From Planctomycetota bacterium (GTDB taxonomy: Bacteria; Planctomycetota; Planctomycetia; Planctomycetales; Planctomycetaceae), in the NCBI GenBank assembly GCA_018242525.1, contig JAFEBS010000056.1, positions 65,202 to 129,201 on the forward strand: a stretch of DNA of 64,000 nucleotides. The letters are read 5' to 3'. The translations under genes and the position numbers were made by a program. How positions within the stretch are numbered: position 1 is the first letter of the stretch; every line of letters starts with the position of its first letter. The notes below the pieces were generated by a model. That model saw nothing but the letters and a program-made list of their open reading frames with translations, was not told the origin of the DNA and searched no databases. Shown here piece by piece: positions 52,380 to 61,904 of the stretch.

Positions 52380-53303
52380 TTAGAGTCGTTTCTTGGCCCG
52401 TTCGCTCGCACGGGCCAGCGTAGTCCGTTCGGACGGAGTCAGGCTTTCGGAACCGTGTTCGTGGATCTTGGCGAGAATGGCATCCACCTGGGTATCCAGA
52501 TCGTCCGTTTCCACCGTGGGATCGTACACGCGCAATTGACGGGACACAGACGCACGCCGCCAGTTGGACCGCCATTTGCGAAAATCCAGTTGATCCTGGA
52601 TCGAGGACAGCCGCCAATTCAGCCGGTGATACACAAACGCGAAAGCGGCCCCCGACAGATGGGTGGCGAGTTGGGCTGCGATCATCCAGTTCTGGTCTCC
52701 GCGTACGGCTTGCAACACCTGATAGGTATCCAATCCAATGATGATGAACAACAGCACGCGAATCTGGATCGGGACGAACCAAAACAGGATTTGTTCATAG
52801 GGATAGTGGATGGCGTACAGGGCAAACAGGGCGATCACGGGAGGATACGCGCCCGACATCGGTATCGGCAGCGGGGTTGCAATTCCAATCGCCGAGTACA
52901 GGATTCCGCCGGCGGCGGCGGCGGCCAGGTAGAACAACAGGAATTCTCGGGAACCGTACATCAGTTCCAGCCGGCGACCCATGAACCACAGGCCCAGCAT
53001 GTTGAAGACCAGGGAAAAGGCGGCCTGGCGTTCATGACAGAACGCGTAGGTCACGATTCGCCAGACCTGACCCTGCAAGACCGCTGGAGCATCCAACATG
53101 AACCACTCGTCGACATACGACAAGTGGGTGGAATGGAACTTCATGATCATCTGCGGGTCGGTCGTTGGCCGGGTCATCAACGACTGCATCAGGAAGACAA
53201 CCACCGTGATGATCAGCAGCCGCTTGGTCACCGGAGTTTCACTTCCCCAGGACGTGTTCCATGCGGAATGCTGGTTATAGTCGCGATCTTCCCAACCCAT
53301 CAT
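52380..53303 (-). CDS. Rhomboid-family intramembrane protein
   Basis: The 307-residue protein has six or seven membrane helices. FCHERQAAFSLVFNMLGLWF and GRRLELMYGSREFLLFYLAA match rhomboid helices 2 and 3. PMSGAYPPVIALFALYAI holds the candidate catalytic Ser in SGA, although the usual GxSG has Met before Ser. ATHLSGAAFAFVYHRLN gives the His of the Ser-His dyad. The C-terminal region is charged and helical. It may be an active protease with a changed loop or an inactive relative. Confidence 0.82.
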   Translation of the reverse strand: MMGWEDRDYNQHSAWNTSWGSETPVTKRLLIITVVVFLMQSLMTRPTTDPQMIMKFHSTHLSYVDEWFMLDAPAVLQGQVWRIVTYAFCHERQAAFSLVFNMLGLWFMGRRLELMYGSREFLLFYLAAAAAGGILYSAIGIATPLPIPMSGAYPPVIALFALYAIHYPYEQILFWFVPIQIRVLLFIIIGLDTYQVLQAVRGDQNWMIAAQLATHLSGAAFAFVYHRLNWRLSSIQDQLDFRKWRSNWRRASVSRQLRVYDPTVETDDLDTQVDAILAKIHEHGSESLTPSERTTLARASERAKKRL

Positions 53304-53435
53304 TCACATCCGGTGATCAGGGAATCAAACGGGATCGCCGTGCGGCGCGGGGGGGACCGCAGTCGCACGGCGTCAGTGTCTTCCGACCGAGGGACATGGG
53401 TCCCCCGATGTTGCGGGCGTCAGCCCATGTCGTCG

Positions 53436-54311
53436 CTAATTCTGATTGGCACCCACCGTGGCGGGCGGTTGCGGCAGCTTGCGGGTCAGTTCCACATTGT
53501 CGACCTTCAGTCGATCGACATCACGTTGAACCGCTCGCAGGCGGCGACGCAGTTCGTCCACTTTGCGCAAAGACAGGTTTCGGGACTCTTCGACTTCTTC
53601 GACGGCGGGAATCAGGCCAATGCGGAATTCGGGATCAACGACCGGATCCTTGGTCAAACTTTCCCCGCCCTGCAGATCGTCTTCGCGTCGTTTCAGGGTG
53701 TCTGCCGCTGCCTTTTCCAAACCGGTTTCAATCGTCAATTTCTTTTTGCGGTCTTCCAGGCTGTCGTTCGCCCGCTCAATGGCCGCCAACTGAGTATCAA
53801 AGTTGGGCTGATATCCGGGGGGAATCTGATTTCTCCAGCGCCAGGTGGCGTTCGGGGCCCAGGTCTGAACATCTTCCGGGCGAATCTTCCAGTTTGGCTG
53901 CAACTGGGCTTGAACGTCACGGGCCGTCACCACCGTAAAGTCACCGCGGTAGATCGCTCCTTCAGGTTTCAGTTCAAACCCGTAAAGCGTCTGCTTCTCA
54001 TGCAGGCCATGGTTGAGTCCGCGTTCGATGTTCACGACACCGGTGGCGGGGTTCACGGTTGTGTTGACGTCGTTCAGATATTGGCCCCAGAGTTCGCGCG
54101 AACGAAACAATTCGGCCTCGGTACGTGCCAGCTCCGCGGAGCTCACTCCGATTTTCTGCTGCAATGCCTGGTAGTCGGCCTGCAACTTGACCGACTTTTT
54201 GGTCCAACTGTTGCGCACCTGCACCAGCTTGGAAGTCAAAACGGTCGACACGGCGGCCACAACGACCACCAGCCACACTCCGACTTTTCCCATCATGTGC
54301 ATGTCACGCAC
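53436..54311 (-). CDS. Membrane-anchored coiled-coil protein of unknown function
   Basis: The 291-residue protein has an N-terminal helix (GVWLVVVVAAVSTVLTSKLV), then two coiled-coil regions (KLQADYQALQQKIGVSSAEL, ELRRRLRAVQRDVDRLKVDN) flanking a beta-rich central part (GRGLNHGLHEKQTLYGFELK-like sequence, GAIYRGDFTVVTARDVQAQL). Only a signal anchor and structural features are visible. It lies 130 bases upstream of the rhomboid gene on the same strand. A role as rhomboid client or cell-envelope organiser is a guess. Starts at the in-frame ATGs five or six codons later are also possible. Confidence 0.65.
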   Translation of the reverse strand: MRDMHMMGKVGVWLVVVVAAVSTVLTSKLVQVRNSWTKKSVKLQADYQALQQKIGVSSAELARTEAELFRSRELWGQYLNDVNTTVNPATGVVNIERGLNHGLHEKQTLYGFELKPEGAIYRGDFTVVTARDVQAQLQPNWKIRPEDVQTWAPNATWRWRNQIPPGYQPNFDTQLAAIERANDSLEDRKKKLTIETGLEKAAADTLKRREDDLQGGESLTKDPVVDPEFRIGLIPAVEEVEESRNLSLRKVDELRRRLRAVQRDVDRLKVDNVELTRKLPQPPATVGANQN

Positions 54312-54731
54312 CCCAAACGCTTACTTAGGAACACCTGGTCTCATTATCGACCCGACTTCCAACCCGGCGTCAGACCAATCGACGGGAACAATGGTGACAA
54401 CATCAATGTTGGCCGAAGATTCCGTCGAATTCGGGAACAGGCGTTCCATCCACCTGTTACAACCCCTACAACCTCTATTCCGGGACCGTCCCAGCATCCA
54501 GCGGGCTCCGTCCGGGAACTCTCCCTCATGAATATAGGACTGTGACAGAACGCGGGTCAAGCAGCATGTTGGAGAACTGCAAAAACCTGGCTGCCCGCGA
54601 TATACGGAGTCAGACCCTTTCGAGGGCAATTGCTTCGTCTGGAAAATCGAATTCCCGGCGAGAGCCAGAACCTTTTGATCGCGAGCTGCCAGTGGTTTCC
54701 TTTTAGAAACCGATTCGACAAAATCTGCCCC
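54312..54731. other. Intergenic region between divergent genes
   Basis: About 420 bases lie between the minus-strand coiled-coil gene and the plus-strand dus gene and should hold both promoters. GAGTCAGACCCTTTCGAGGG near 54608 shares the AGACCCTT half-site with the palindrome at 41675-41690. No gene is visible. Confidence 0.4.
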
Positions 54732-55790
54732 ATGACGAACGCCACCACTCAACTGGATCGGATGCCAGCGCCGGTCTGGAATTCCCCGGAACCGCCCGCG
54801 GTCCCTTTGCGCCCCCTGAGGATTGGGCCCCTGGAAATTGGATTTCCAGCCGTCCAGGCAGCCCTGAGCGGGTACAGCGACGGGGCCATGCGAACGGTGG
54901 CGCGTCGATTGGGAGCACCGTACACACTCGCTGAAGTGCTGATTGACCGATTCATTCTGGAATTGAAGAACCGGCGAAAAACCCAGCATTACCTGCAGAT
55001 CGCCGATGAAGAACACCCGGTGGGTGGGCAATTGATGGGCTCGAATCCCGCCGATTTTGGCCCTGCCGCGCAGAAACTGGTCGCCGCCGGTTTTGATGTG
55101 ATCGACATCAACTTCGGCTGCCCGGTGAAATCCGCCGTCGGCGGTTGCCGCGGCGGCTACCACCTGGGTCAACCCGATCTCGCCCTGGAAATCGTCGATC
55201 GCGTTCGTCTGGCCGTTCCCAGCCAGATTCCCGTGACATTGAAAATGCGGCGGGGAATCGACGATACGGCGGAAAGCCGCGACCGATTCTTTACGATTCT
55301 GGATGGGGCGTTCGAGCGGGGGGTGGCTGCCATCACGGTTCATGCCCGGACTGTCGGTCAGAAATACGTCGGGCCCAGCAACTGGGAGTTTCTGCGGCAG
55401 GTGAAAAGCCACGTCGGGCAGCGGACGATCCTGGGAAGCGGCGACTTGTTCACCGCACAGGCCTGCCTGGACATGCTGCGCAGGACAGGCGTGGACGGTG
55501 TTTCCGTCGCACGGGGGGCGATCGGGAATCCCTGGATCTTTCAGCAGATCCGTGACCTGATCGAGGGCAAGTCTCCAACGGTTCCGGATGTGGCGGAACA
55601 GCGTCGAGTTCTGCAGATGCACTGTGAACTGAGTGTTCAGGCAACGAACCCATCCGCGGCCAGTTCGACGATGCGGGCCTTTGGCTTGAAATTCGCGAGG
55701 CTGCATCCGAATCCGGAAGAAGTCCGAAACGCCTTCGCCGCCGCGCACTGTTTGAATGATTGGAACGCCGTGATTGAACGATGGTACTGA
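54732..55790 (+). CDS. dus: tRNA-dihydrouridine synthase
   Basis: The ATG at 54732 gives a 352-residue protein; the upstream frame is not conserved. The TIM barrel shows VQAALSGYSDGAMRTVARRL, then VIDINFGCPVKSAVGGCRGG with the GCP motif of the active-site loop, VTLKMRRGIDDT as the flavin strand, HARTVGQKYVGPSNWEFLRQ and ILGSGDLFTAQACLDMLRRT plus VDGVSVARGAIGNPWIFQQI for FMN-phosphate binding. Dus enzymes reduce uridine in the tRNA D-loop with NADPH. Which Dus subfamily it belongs to cannot be judged by eye. Confidence 0.93.
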   Translation: MTNATTQLDRMPAPVWNSPEPPAVPLRPLRIGPLEIGFPAVQAALSGYSDGAMRTVARRLGAPYTLAEVLIDRFILELKNRRKTQHYLQIADEEHPVGGQLMGSNPADFGPAAQKLVAAGFDVIDINFGCPVKSAVGGCRGGYHLGQPDLALEIVDRVRLAVPSQIPVTLKMRRGIDDTAESRDRFFTILDGAFERGVAAITVHARTVGQKYVGPSNWEFLRQVKSHVGQRTILGSGDLFTAQACLDMLRRTGVDGVSVARGAIGNPWIFQQIRDLIEGKSPTVPDVAEQRRVLQMHCELSVQATNPSAASSTMRAFGLKFARLHPNPEEVRNAFAAAHCLNDWNAVIERWY

Positions 55791-55805
55791 CAAATCGCAC
55801 CGTGG

Positions 55806-55825
55806 CCGAAGTCGTGAGACTTCGG
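55806..55825. terminator. Hairpin downstream of dus
   Basis: An 8-bp perfect stem CCGAAGTC/GACTTCGG with GTGA loop 15 bases after the dus stop. No T-run follows, so termination strength is unsure. Confidence 0.45.
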
Positions 55826-56029
55826 ATGTCGGTGGCAATCGACGGTGTTAGCCCGAATGATTCACGGCCACGGATGAAACACCGATAAATCAAGATAAAC
55901 CGAGTGTTGCGTTGAATGAATCAATGACCTCGCTGGCCGCACCTTCAGGCGCAAGAACAGGATCAGGATTTTCAACGCTGTTTAACATGAATTAACGATG
56001 GCGGCGCAATGACGCGAAGGCGCAGGAAA

Positions 56030-56061
56030 TACACCCGCGGCTAGCGCCTTGCGGCTCACAC
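56030..56061. repeat. Dispersed repeat family B (single arm)
   Basis: CCCGCGGCTAGCGCCTTGCGGCTCA differs only slightly from the arms at 17541-17640. Confidence 0.7.
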
Positions 56062-56130
56062 GCCATGCGAGCAGCAACCGGAATTCTCGCGAATTCCGCT
56101 ACGGGAACCGGGAAACACCGTCGCCCTCAA

Positions 56131-56922
56131 CTACGCCTGATCCGGGTCAAATCCCTTCACCAATTCGTCTTCCCACTGTTCGAGCAGAGGCCAGTCGACG
56201 GCACACGTGCCGAAGTCTGCCATGTGCTGGTACTCGGTCAGGCGGTCGATTGTCTTTTGCAACTGGTCGCGGTTCTTGCGGAAAATCGGCCCATGACTGG
56301 GAAGCAGCCATTCCACGTCCGCATCGCGGATCCGTTCCAGCGAGGCCACGAAGGCCGGCAGGTCGGATCCGTGGTGCGCGTCGATATTGCCCACGCATCC
56401 GTCGCGATAAATGTTGTCGCCGGAAAACAGCAGCTTGCCCATCTGGAACGCCAACTGGCTGGGGGTATGTCCCGGGGTATTCCACACATCCACCGTGAGC
56501 GTCCCGATCTTCAGAACGTCTCCTTCGTTAATCGTCTGTTCAATCGTGATCGGCGGGAGATTGATCGAAATCTTCTGTGCCGAAATCTCCGCGTACGTAA
56601 CGATCCGATCCCCTTCGGCCAGCAATCGTTGACATTCTGGATGACCGACTGTTACGGCCTGCGGCAGCAGTTCCTTGGCGCGCTTCAGCCCCTGAATGTG
56701 ATCAACGTCGGCGTGGGTGGCGACAAGGTACTTGCAGCCAGCCAGCGAAAAGTCCATCTGGCGAATAATGTCGATGATTTCTTCAGCCGTGTCTTCAAAT
56801 CCAATGTCGATCAACATCCACTCGTTCGCATCATGGACGAGGTAGACGGAACACCCCAGACGCTGACGCGCCTGGTAGTTCATTTCGATGACGTGCGGAA
56901 AAACTTCGCGACGAGGCAGCAT
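56131..56922 (-). CDS. MBL-fold metallohydrolase
   Basis: The ATG at 56922 (MLPRREVFPHVIEMNYQARQ) is chosen because the upstream frame is not conserved. The 263-residue protein has the motif THADVDHIQG (HxxxDH type), HPECQRLLAEGD, VWNTPGHTPSQLAF and LLFSGDNIYRDGCVGNIDAH, followed by LLPSHGP, which supply the dinuclear metal ligands. The fold is that of glyoxalase II-like hydrolases. The substrate is unknown; no rhodanese domain is attached. Confidence 0.88.
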   Translation of the reverse strand: MLPRREVFPHVIEMNYQARQRLGCSVYLVHDANEWMLIDIGFEDTAEEIIDIIRQMDFSLAGCKYLVATHADVDHIQGLKRAKELLPQAVTVGHPECQRLLAEGDRIVTYAEISAQKISINLPPITIEQTINEGDVLKIGTLTVDVWNTPGHTPSQLAFQMGKLLFSGDNIYRDGCVGNIDAHHGSDLPAFVASLERIRDADVEWLLPSHGPIFRKNRDQLQKTIDRLTEYQHMADFGTCAVDWPLLEQWEDELVKGFDPDQA

Positions 56923-57163
56923 GCCTGGGGACTTTCTGCTGGGTATTGATTTTCGTCGGGACGAGTCCTGGCGAATTGGATGCGGAACACTGTGGTGAAC
57001 CGTCTGCGACTGGCGGGAGATTTGCGAACCCTCAATCAAGGCTCCATTCTAGGATTCTCGATGGACAGGAACAACCAACAGTGGTGCCTTGCGTCTGTCA
57101 TCATTCGCGCTTACCGTGACGGCGGACACATTTGAATTATTGAATTCTCGAAGAGAGTCGGCG

Positions 57164-57523
57164 ATGGCGAAGCGAAAATCAGCGGACAACGTTGGACAAT
57201 CCCCAGTTTCCTTCGAGGACTCGTTGGGTGAACTGCAGGCGATTGTCTCCGCGCTGGAGGACGGATCGTTGGGGCTGGAATCGTCATTGGCCCAGTTTGA
57301 ACGCGGGATCAAGCTGTTGCGATCCTGTTATTCGATCCTGGAATCGGCGGAAGCCAGGGTGGAGATCCTGACGCAATTCCAGGGGGACGAGTCGGGACCG
57401 GTTTCCGTCCCCTTCGAGGCCGAGGCGACTTTTGAAGCAACGCGGGAACGGGCCGCGACAACTTCGTCGTCCGGCCAGGACAGTTTTTCCTCGGGGGATT
57501 CCTCCAAGCCGTCGCTGTTCTAG
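57164..57523 (+). CDS. xseB: Exodeoxyribonuclease VII small subunit
   Basis: The ATG at 57164 gives a 119-residue protein with the XseB core VSFEDSLGELQAIVSALEDG, SLGLESSLAQFERGIKLLRS and SILESAEARVEILTQF. These helices assemble around the XseA catalytic subunit, which is not in this window. The C-terminal about 35 residues (polar, Ser-rich) extend the usual 70-85-residue length. An unlinked xseA must exist elsewhere. No neighbours suggest an operon. Confidence 0.9.
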   Translation: MAKRKSADNVGQSPVSFEDSLGELQAIVSALEDGSLGLESSLAQFERGIKLLRSCYSILESAEARVEILTQFQGDESGPVSVPFEAEATFEATRERAATTSSSGQDSFSSGDSSKPSLF

Positions 57524-57892
57524 CAACGCGCTTCAGCGGCACGGGTGACACGCGTTAGCAAGAATCTACCGGCTCGACCCCTAAACCCTGCACCACCAGC
57601 AACGGCTGCCGATCAGCAAACTCTTACCCAAAAGATTCGTTGCATGAATCCGAGCGATGATCGGCTCAAGTTTGAAGCTTGATCTGCAGACAACTCGACT
57701 TGAGTGTCGACAAGACGTCTGAAAGAGATCAGCACGTCCTCGAATACGCGGACCGGAAAAGGGCTCACGCGATGTCGCCCGTTGTGAGAATTTGCATTCT
57801 CCCGGGGGATTTTCATTGTATTTAGTCCGTTTGACGGCCAGAATCCGCACTTCTCCCCCTTTTCTGTTTGCGCCTTCATGAAGGGTTTTACC
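57524..57892. other. Intergenic region upstream of the first protease gene
   Basis: About 370 bases with no gene visible. The end supplies the ribosome binding site GAAGGG for the ATG at 57893. I see no repeat or structured element beyond a weak stem near 57790 (TCTCCCGGGGGA). Confidence 0.4.
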
Positions 57893-60106
57893 ATGCCATT
57901 TCGTCAGCTGGCTCATTCCTCGTTGGGGAAACTTGTTCCTCCACGCCCCATGCTGCGTTGGCTGTCCGCATTGGGAATGTTGTTGACGGTTTGCACGCTC
58001 AACACGGCGTGCCAGCGGTCAGAATCGCGGCATGCGCAGGGATGTACTCAGGTGGGTTGCCTGAAGCTGAATACGACACCGGGCGGACTGCCAGCATACG
58101 CTTGTCTTCGAGTCAATCCCCAGTCGTTTCCGGCCATCAAAGCACAAAGTGCCCCTCGAGTTGTTCCCAAGCCGGCGGGGGCCGCGACATTTCAATTGCA
58201 CAGTCGGCCCGGAAATACCAAGGTCATTTACCTGGACTTCACTGGACATACCACCACGGGGACGCAATGGAATTCGGATTTGAATGCGAATTCGATCGTC
58301 ACTTCTCCCTACGATGTGGACGGTGATTCGACAACATTCTCTGCTCTTGAACAGGCAAACATCGTCGAAATCTGGCAACGGGTTGCTGAGTGTTATTCGC
58401 CCTTCGATGTGGATGTCACCACGGAACCGCCTGCCGTCGCCGACCTGATCAACACCGGTGGGGGAGATACCAAGTGGGGAATCCGAGTTCTGTTCGGACC
58501 ATCCAACCCAGACCCGGCGCCCGGAGCCGGGGGGGTTGCCTATGTTGGCGGATTCGGGAAAAACGACGGGAACGGAACCGATGCTCCCTGCTTCGTCTAT
58601 CAGGGGAATGCTCCCAACAAGATCAATGCAGATACGGCCGTTCATGAGGCCGGTCACACGGTTGGACTGAGCCATGACGGATTGTTCCCCAAAGGCGATC
58701 CGAACCATGTGGAATACTACACTGGCCAGGGGACCGGCAAAATCGGCTGGGCACCCCACATGGGGGCGGGTTACTACCAGCCGATTGTCCAGTGGAGTAA
58801 AGGGGAATACGCGAACCCCAGTAATACCGAAGACGATCTGGCGATCATCACCACGCAAAACGGATTCGGGTATCGACCGGACGACTACGCCAGCAGTCAG
58901 ATCGCGGCCAAGAACATTCCCGGGACACCTGGAACGAACAGCCTGGCTGTCAACGTCAGTGGCGTGATCGAAACCACCGGCGACTCGGACTGGTTCAAGA
59001 TTGTCTGCGGATCAGGGGCAATGACACTGAACGCCGTCGGCGGTCCCGCCAACACCATGCTGGATATCCAGATGACCCTGTACGACACTAAGGGGAACGC
59101 GGTGGTGACCGCCAATCCCCCAACCGATGTCATCGCGTCCATTAGCCAGGCGGTGACTGCGGGCACGTACTACTTGAAGATTGAAGGCGTGGGGGTGGGG
59201 GATCCGCTGACCACCGGGTATACCCGATACAGCAGTCTTGGGCAGTACACCATCACCGGTTCGTTCAGCACCAAGGGGCTCAAGGGGGCACCGGTACTGA
59301 CAAAGCCCGCCAATCTGTTCTATGGGATCAAGGATCTTCCGAAGCCCATCAATACGATCCTGGTGGTGTCCGATCCTGACAGCACCACTCAAGCCAGTGC
59401 CACTGTCTCCATTACCAAGAACTTTGTGCCTGCCGAAGACGTCCTCAGCCTGACAGTGAATCCGGCCACGATGGGCAACATTACCGCCAGTTACGACAAT
59501 TCCACGGGTGTGTTGACCCTGACGTCTGACCAGGCAACGGCAACTCTGGCTCAATTCCAGGCCGCGCTGCGTGCTGTTTCCTACTCGAACACCAGCGGCC
59601 TGCCCAAATTGACGCCACGTACGGTCACGTTCCAGACCTTCGACGGAATCATCAACAGCAACCCGATTACCAGTACCATCACGATCGGGTACTACTACGT
59701 CACCGCCACGTATAACTCCGGCAGCAAGACATTGACCGTGACTGATAGTGCCGTCGACAATGCTGACAACGGAATCATGATTTCGTTGCGAGCGGGCCAG
59801 ATCTTCGTGGAAGGGGCTGGTGCAACCCGAATTGGTACTTCCGCCAGCAACAAGCAGTCGGTCAACTTCCCGTATTCCGGCGACGTGAAGATCGTCTGCA
59901 ATTTCTCGGGTGGCAGCGACACCGTGTCGCTGGTCAGCCTCAATTCATCCGATACAAAAGTTAATCTGGGTGTCGGCAATGATTCACTCACCGTAACTTA
60001 CTGCACGATCACCAAGCTGGCCGTGGATGGCGGTCCCGACACCGATATAGTGAAGCTGATCGGAACCAAGGTCGCCAATCCCCCAACGTATACCAACGTT
60101 CCCTAA
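57893..60106 (+). CDS. Secreted metzincin-type metalloprotease with PPC domain (first paralogue)
   Basis: I start at the ATG at 57893, seven bases after AAGGG; an ATG five codons upstream is also in frame. The 737-residue protein has a signal sequence (RWLSALGMLLTVCTLNTACQ). The catalytic motif VHEAGHTVGLSHDG (HExxHxxGxxH, His251 first) marks a metzincin zinc site. An IETTGDSDWFKIVCGSGAMT segment is a PPC-type domain (about 360-460). The rest is beta-rich (cadherin/Ig-like; TNSLAVNVSG, ILVVSDPDSTTQASATVSIT) ending in a repeat-like region (ADNGIMISLRAGQIFVEGAG). It is secreted and probably degrades proteins outside the cell. A homologous gene lies at 61905. Confidence 0.88.
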   Translation: MPFRQLAHSSLGKLVPPRPMLRWLSALGMLLTVCTLNTACQRSESRHAQGCTQVGCLKLNTTPGGLPAYACLRVNPQSFPAIKAQSAPRVVPKPAGAATFQLHSRPGNTKVIYLDFTGHTTTGTQWNSDLNANSIVTSPYDVDGDSTTFSALEQANIVEIWQRVAECYSPFDVDVTTEPPAVADLINTGGGDTKWGIRVLFGPSNPDPAPGAGGVAYVGGFGKNDGNGTDAPCFVYQGNAPNKINADTAVHEAGHTVGLSHDGLFPKGDPNHVEYYTGQGTGKIGWAPHMGAGYYQPIVQWSKGEYANPSNTEDDLAIITTQNGFGYRPDDYASSQIAAKNIPGTPGTNSLAVNVSGVIETTGDSDWFKIVCGSGAMTLNAVGGPANTMLDIQMTLYDTKGNAVVTANPPTDVIASISQAVTAGTYYLKIEGVGVGDPLTTGYTRYSSLGQYTITGSFSTKGLKGAPVLTKPANLFYGIKDLPKPINTILVVSDPDSTTQASATVSITKNFVPAEDVLSLTVNPATMGNITASYDNSTGVLTLTSDQATATLAQFQAALRAVSYSNTSGLPKLTPRTVTFQTFDGIINSNPITSTITIGYYYVTATYNSGSKTLTVTDSAVDNADNGIMISLRAGQIFVEGAGATRIGTSASNKQSVNFPYSGDVKIVCNFSGGSDTVSLVSLNSSDTKVNLGVGNDSLTVTYCTITKLAVDGGPDTDIVKLIGTKVANPPTYTNVP

Positions 60107-60132
60107 TCACTCCAATGCGGGACTGACCACAC

Positions 60133-60161
60133 AAGACCCCGGTTCCGTGAACCGGGGTCTT
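60133..60161 (+). terminator. Hairpin downstream of the first protease
   Basis: AAGACCCCGGTT-CCGTG-AACCGGGGTCTT is a perfect 12-bp stem right after the stop at 60106. The following bases (CGTCTGCTG) lack a T-run, so it may be an mRNA-stabilising hairpin or weak terminator before the next gene. Confidence 0.65.
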
Positions 60162-60184
60162 CGTCTGCTGCTGAAGGAACAGAC

Positions 60185-61768
60185 ATGCGACGTGAACCCC
60201 TCAGGATATTTCGCGGTTGCGCCGCCTGGATGGCCGCCTGCCTGATCTTCGTGGTCCAGGGATCTGCCGGCGCACAGCCGCCTGAAATCGAACCTGTCAG
60301 AATTGCGGAACGGCCCTGGATGACCTTCTGGATTTCCAGCCTTGCCAGAACATTGGCGGCCTGCGACATCGTCTATGATTCCATCGATCGGGGTGAATTG
60401 TCCGAGTCGCTGGAAGAGCGGCTGCAATTCAGCGAGTTTCAGGGGATTGATCGGTCCCGACCACTGGGGATGATGTACAGTTGGGACGACAAGCAATCCG
60501 TCCAGTCGTTTTTTATCCCCGTGCAGCAGATTGACAACTTGATGAAGACGGCGACTTTTGGAGTCGTTGGATATCACAAGGTGAAAGAAGATCAGTTTGA
60601 GATTGAACGGCCCGGCGTCCCTTATCATGTTGTGGTTCGATCAGGCTATGCCTTGTTTGGCGAAGATGTCGCGGCACTGAATGCCCTGCGCGAATCTCCT
60701 GAACGTGTGACCAAGGAGCTGCGCGACAAATACGATGCGGCCTTCGTACTCGATCAGCGTCAGATGCCGCGCGATTCCAGGCAAAGGCTGATCGAGGAAA
60801 CGCGGGGGCAATTTGAACCCTGGCTCCAGAAGCAGGATGACGAGCCCATCGAATCCGCTGCGGTCAGGCGGGCGATCGGCAAAATGCTGCTGGATGCCTT
60901 TGAACTGCTGATCGAAGATGTGCAGACCGTCACCGTTGGGGTCCGAATCGATCGGCGGACCTACCAGTTGAAGCTCGAATTGGTCGTGCAGGCGGAACCT
61001 GGCAGTTCGATGGCAGCCGAGTTGAACCGGTTGGTGGTCCAACGCAGCAATTTTTCGGCTCTGGTCAATCGCGATGCCTCGGCCGGACTTGCCATCAATT
61101 GGCCTCTGACACTGTTGGGGAAAGACGTCCCGGCACTGGGGGGAAACAAGATTTCCGGGGGGCGCCTCGACCTGGGCGTGCAACTGGTTGGCAGTGACTG
61201 GAGTGACATGACGTTAATTGCGGGGATCCGCGGGCCCGAGGCCGCCGCCTTGAATGCCGCGATCCCGCATTTCCTGACACGGATGGAAAAGTCGGTGGAA
61301 TTCACCTCGGTCCAGCGCAACGTGGGGAATTATCGCAATGTCGATCTGCATCAGGTCGTCCCGGCCCGCGTGCCGGATTTGCTGCAGTCAATCCTTCCAA
61401 CAGGGCTGGAAATGATCATCGGTCAGGGGAAGCAGACGGTCTGGCTGGCCGCGGGGCCGCCGGACGCCTTGACCGAACGACTGTATGCCGCTGTGGATGC
61501 CGTCGAAGACGCCTCGGCTGACGAACGGGCTGGTGCCGTCATGCAGGGTCGCCTGTCCGTGGGAAAATGGCCCAGCGTCCTTCCCCTGGTCGATCCCCAG
61601 GAAGCTCGTGAAGTGTTACAAAAATCGAAGGATGGATTCAGCATGTCCCTACAGCCGATTCGTAATGGTATGAAGATCGAATTGAGCGCTGAAGAAGGGT
61701 TGCTGCGAGTCATCGGTCGCCACTGGGCCGGTCAATTGGACCGCGAAGCCGCAGCCCGATCCAATTAA
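60185..61768 (+). CDS. Secreted protein of unknown function between two protease genes
   Basis: The 527-residue protein follows GAAGGA and begins with a signal peptide (RIFRGCAAWMAACLIFVVQG, SAGAQ). It shows alternating helices and strands with no catalytic motif (PLGMMYSWDDKQSVQSFFIP, VGYHKVKEDQFEIERPGVPY, TVTVGVRIDRRTYQLKLELV, LGVQLVGSDWSDMTLIAGIR). Similar secreted proteins are planctomycete-specific as far as I can recall. It begins 79 bases after the first protease stop and may be transcribed with it through the hairpin. It could be an inhibitor, chaperone or client of the paired proteases. Confidence 0.7.
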   Translation: MRREPLRIFRGCAAWMAACLIFVVQGSAGAQPPEIEPVRIAERPWMTFWISSLARTLAACDIVYDSIDRGELSESLEERLQFSEFQGIDRSRPLGMMYSWDDKQSVQSFFIPVQQIDNLMKTATFGVVGYHKVKEDQFEIERPGVPYHVVVRSGYALFGEDVAALNALRESPERVTKELRDKYDAAFVLDQRQMPRDSRQRLIEETRGQFEPWLQKQDDEPIESAAVRRAIGKMLLDAFELLIEDVQTVTVGVRIDRRTYQLKLELVVQAEPGSSMAAELNRLVVQRSNFSALVNRDASAGLAINWPLTLLGKDVPALGGNKISGGRLDLGVQLVGSDWSDMTLIAGIRGPEAAALNAAIPHFLTRMEKSVEFTSVQRNVGNYRNVDLHQVVPARVPDLLQSILPTGLEMIIGQGKQTVWLAAGPPDALTERLYAAVDAVEDASADERAGAVMQGRLSVGKWPSVLPLVDPQEAREVLQKSKDGFSMSLQPIRNGMKIELSAEEGLLRVIGRHWAGQLDREAAARSN

Positions 61769-61904
61769 CAGTCAATTGAACAAAGAATCGTGTTCGTTCG
61801 CCAGAATCGGAAAGATTGTAGAAATTCGTTTGAAAAAACGTCGTTCGTGAAGAATACTTCAATTCCTTTCCCGATTTCCGTTCTGCCTCACAAAGGACGT
61901 CATT

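Larger units (their letters stand above)
55791..56130. other. Intergenic region with a hairpin and a family B repeat arm
   Basis: About 340 bases between two convergent genes. CCGAAGTC-GTGA-GACTTCGG (55806-55825) forms a hairpin just after dus and can serve as its terminator. CCCGCGGCTAGCGCCTTGCG at 56034-56053 is one arm of the repeat seen after mtdB at 17541. No gene is seen. Confidence 0.55.

Noticed and set aside
50274..54545. A very long plus-strand open frame of about 1423 codons
   Set aside because: It lies antisense to the ArnT-like, rhomboid and coiled-coil genes, has Gln/His/Arg-rich low-complexity sequence and no domain; it is a GC-rich shadow frame.
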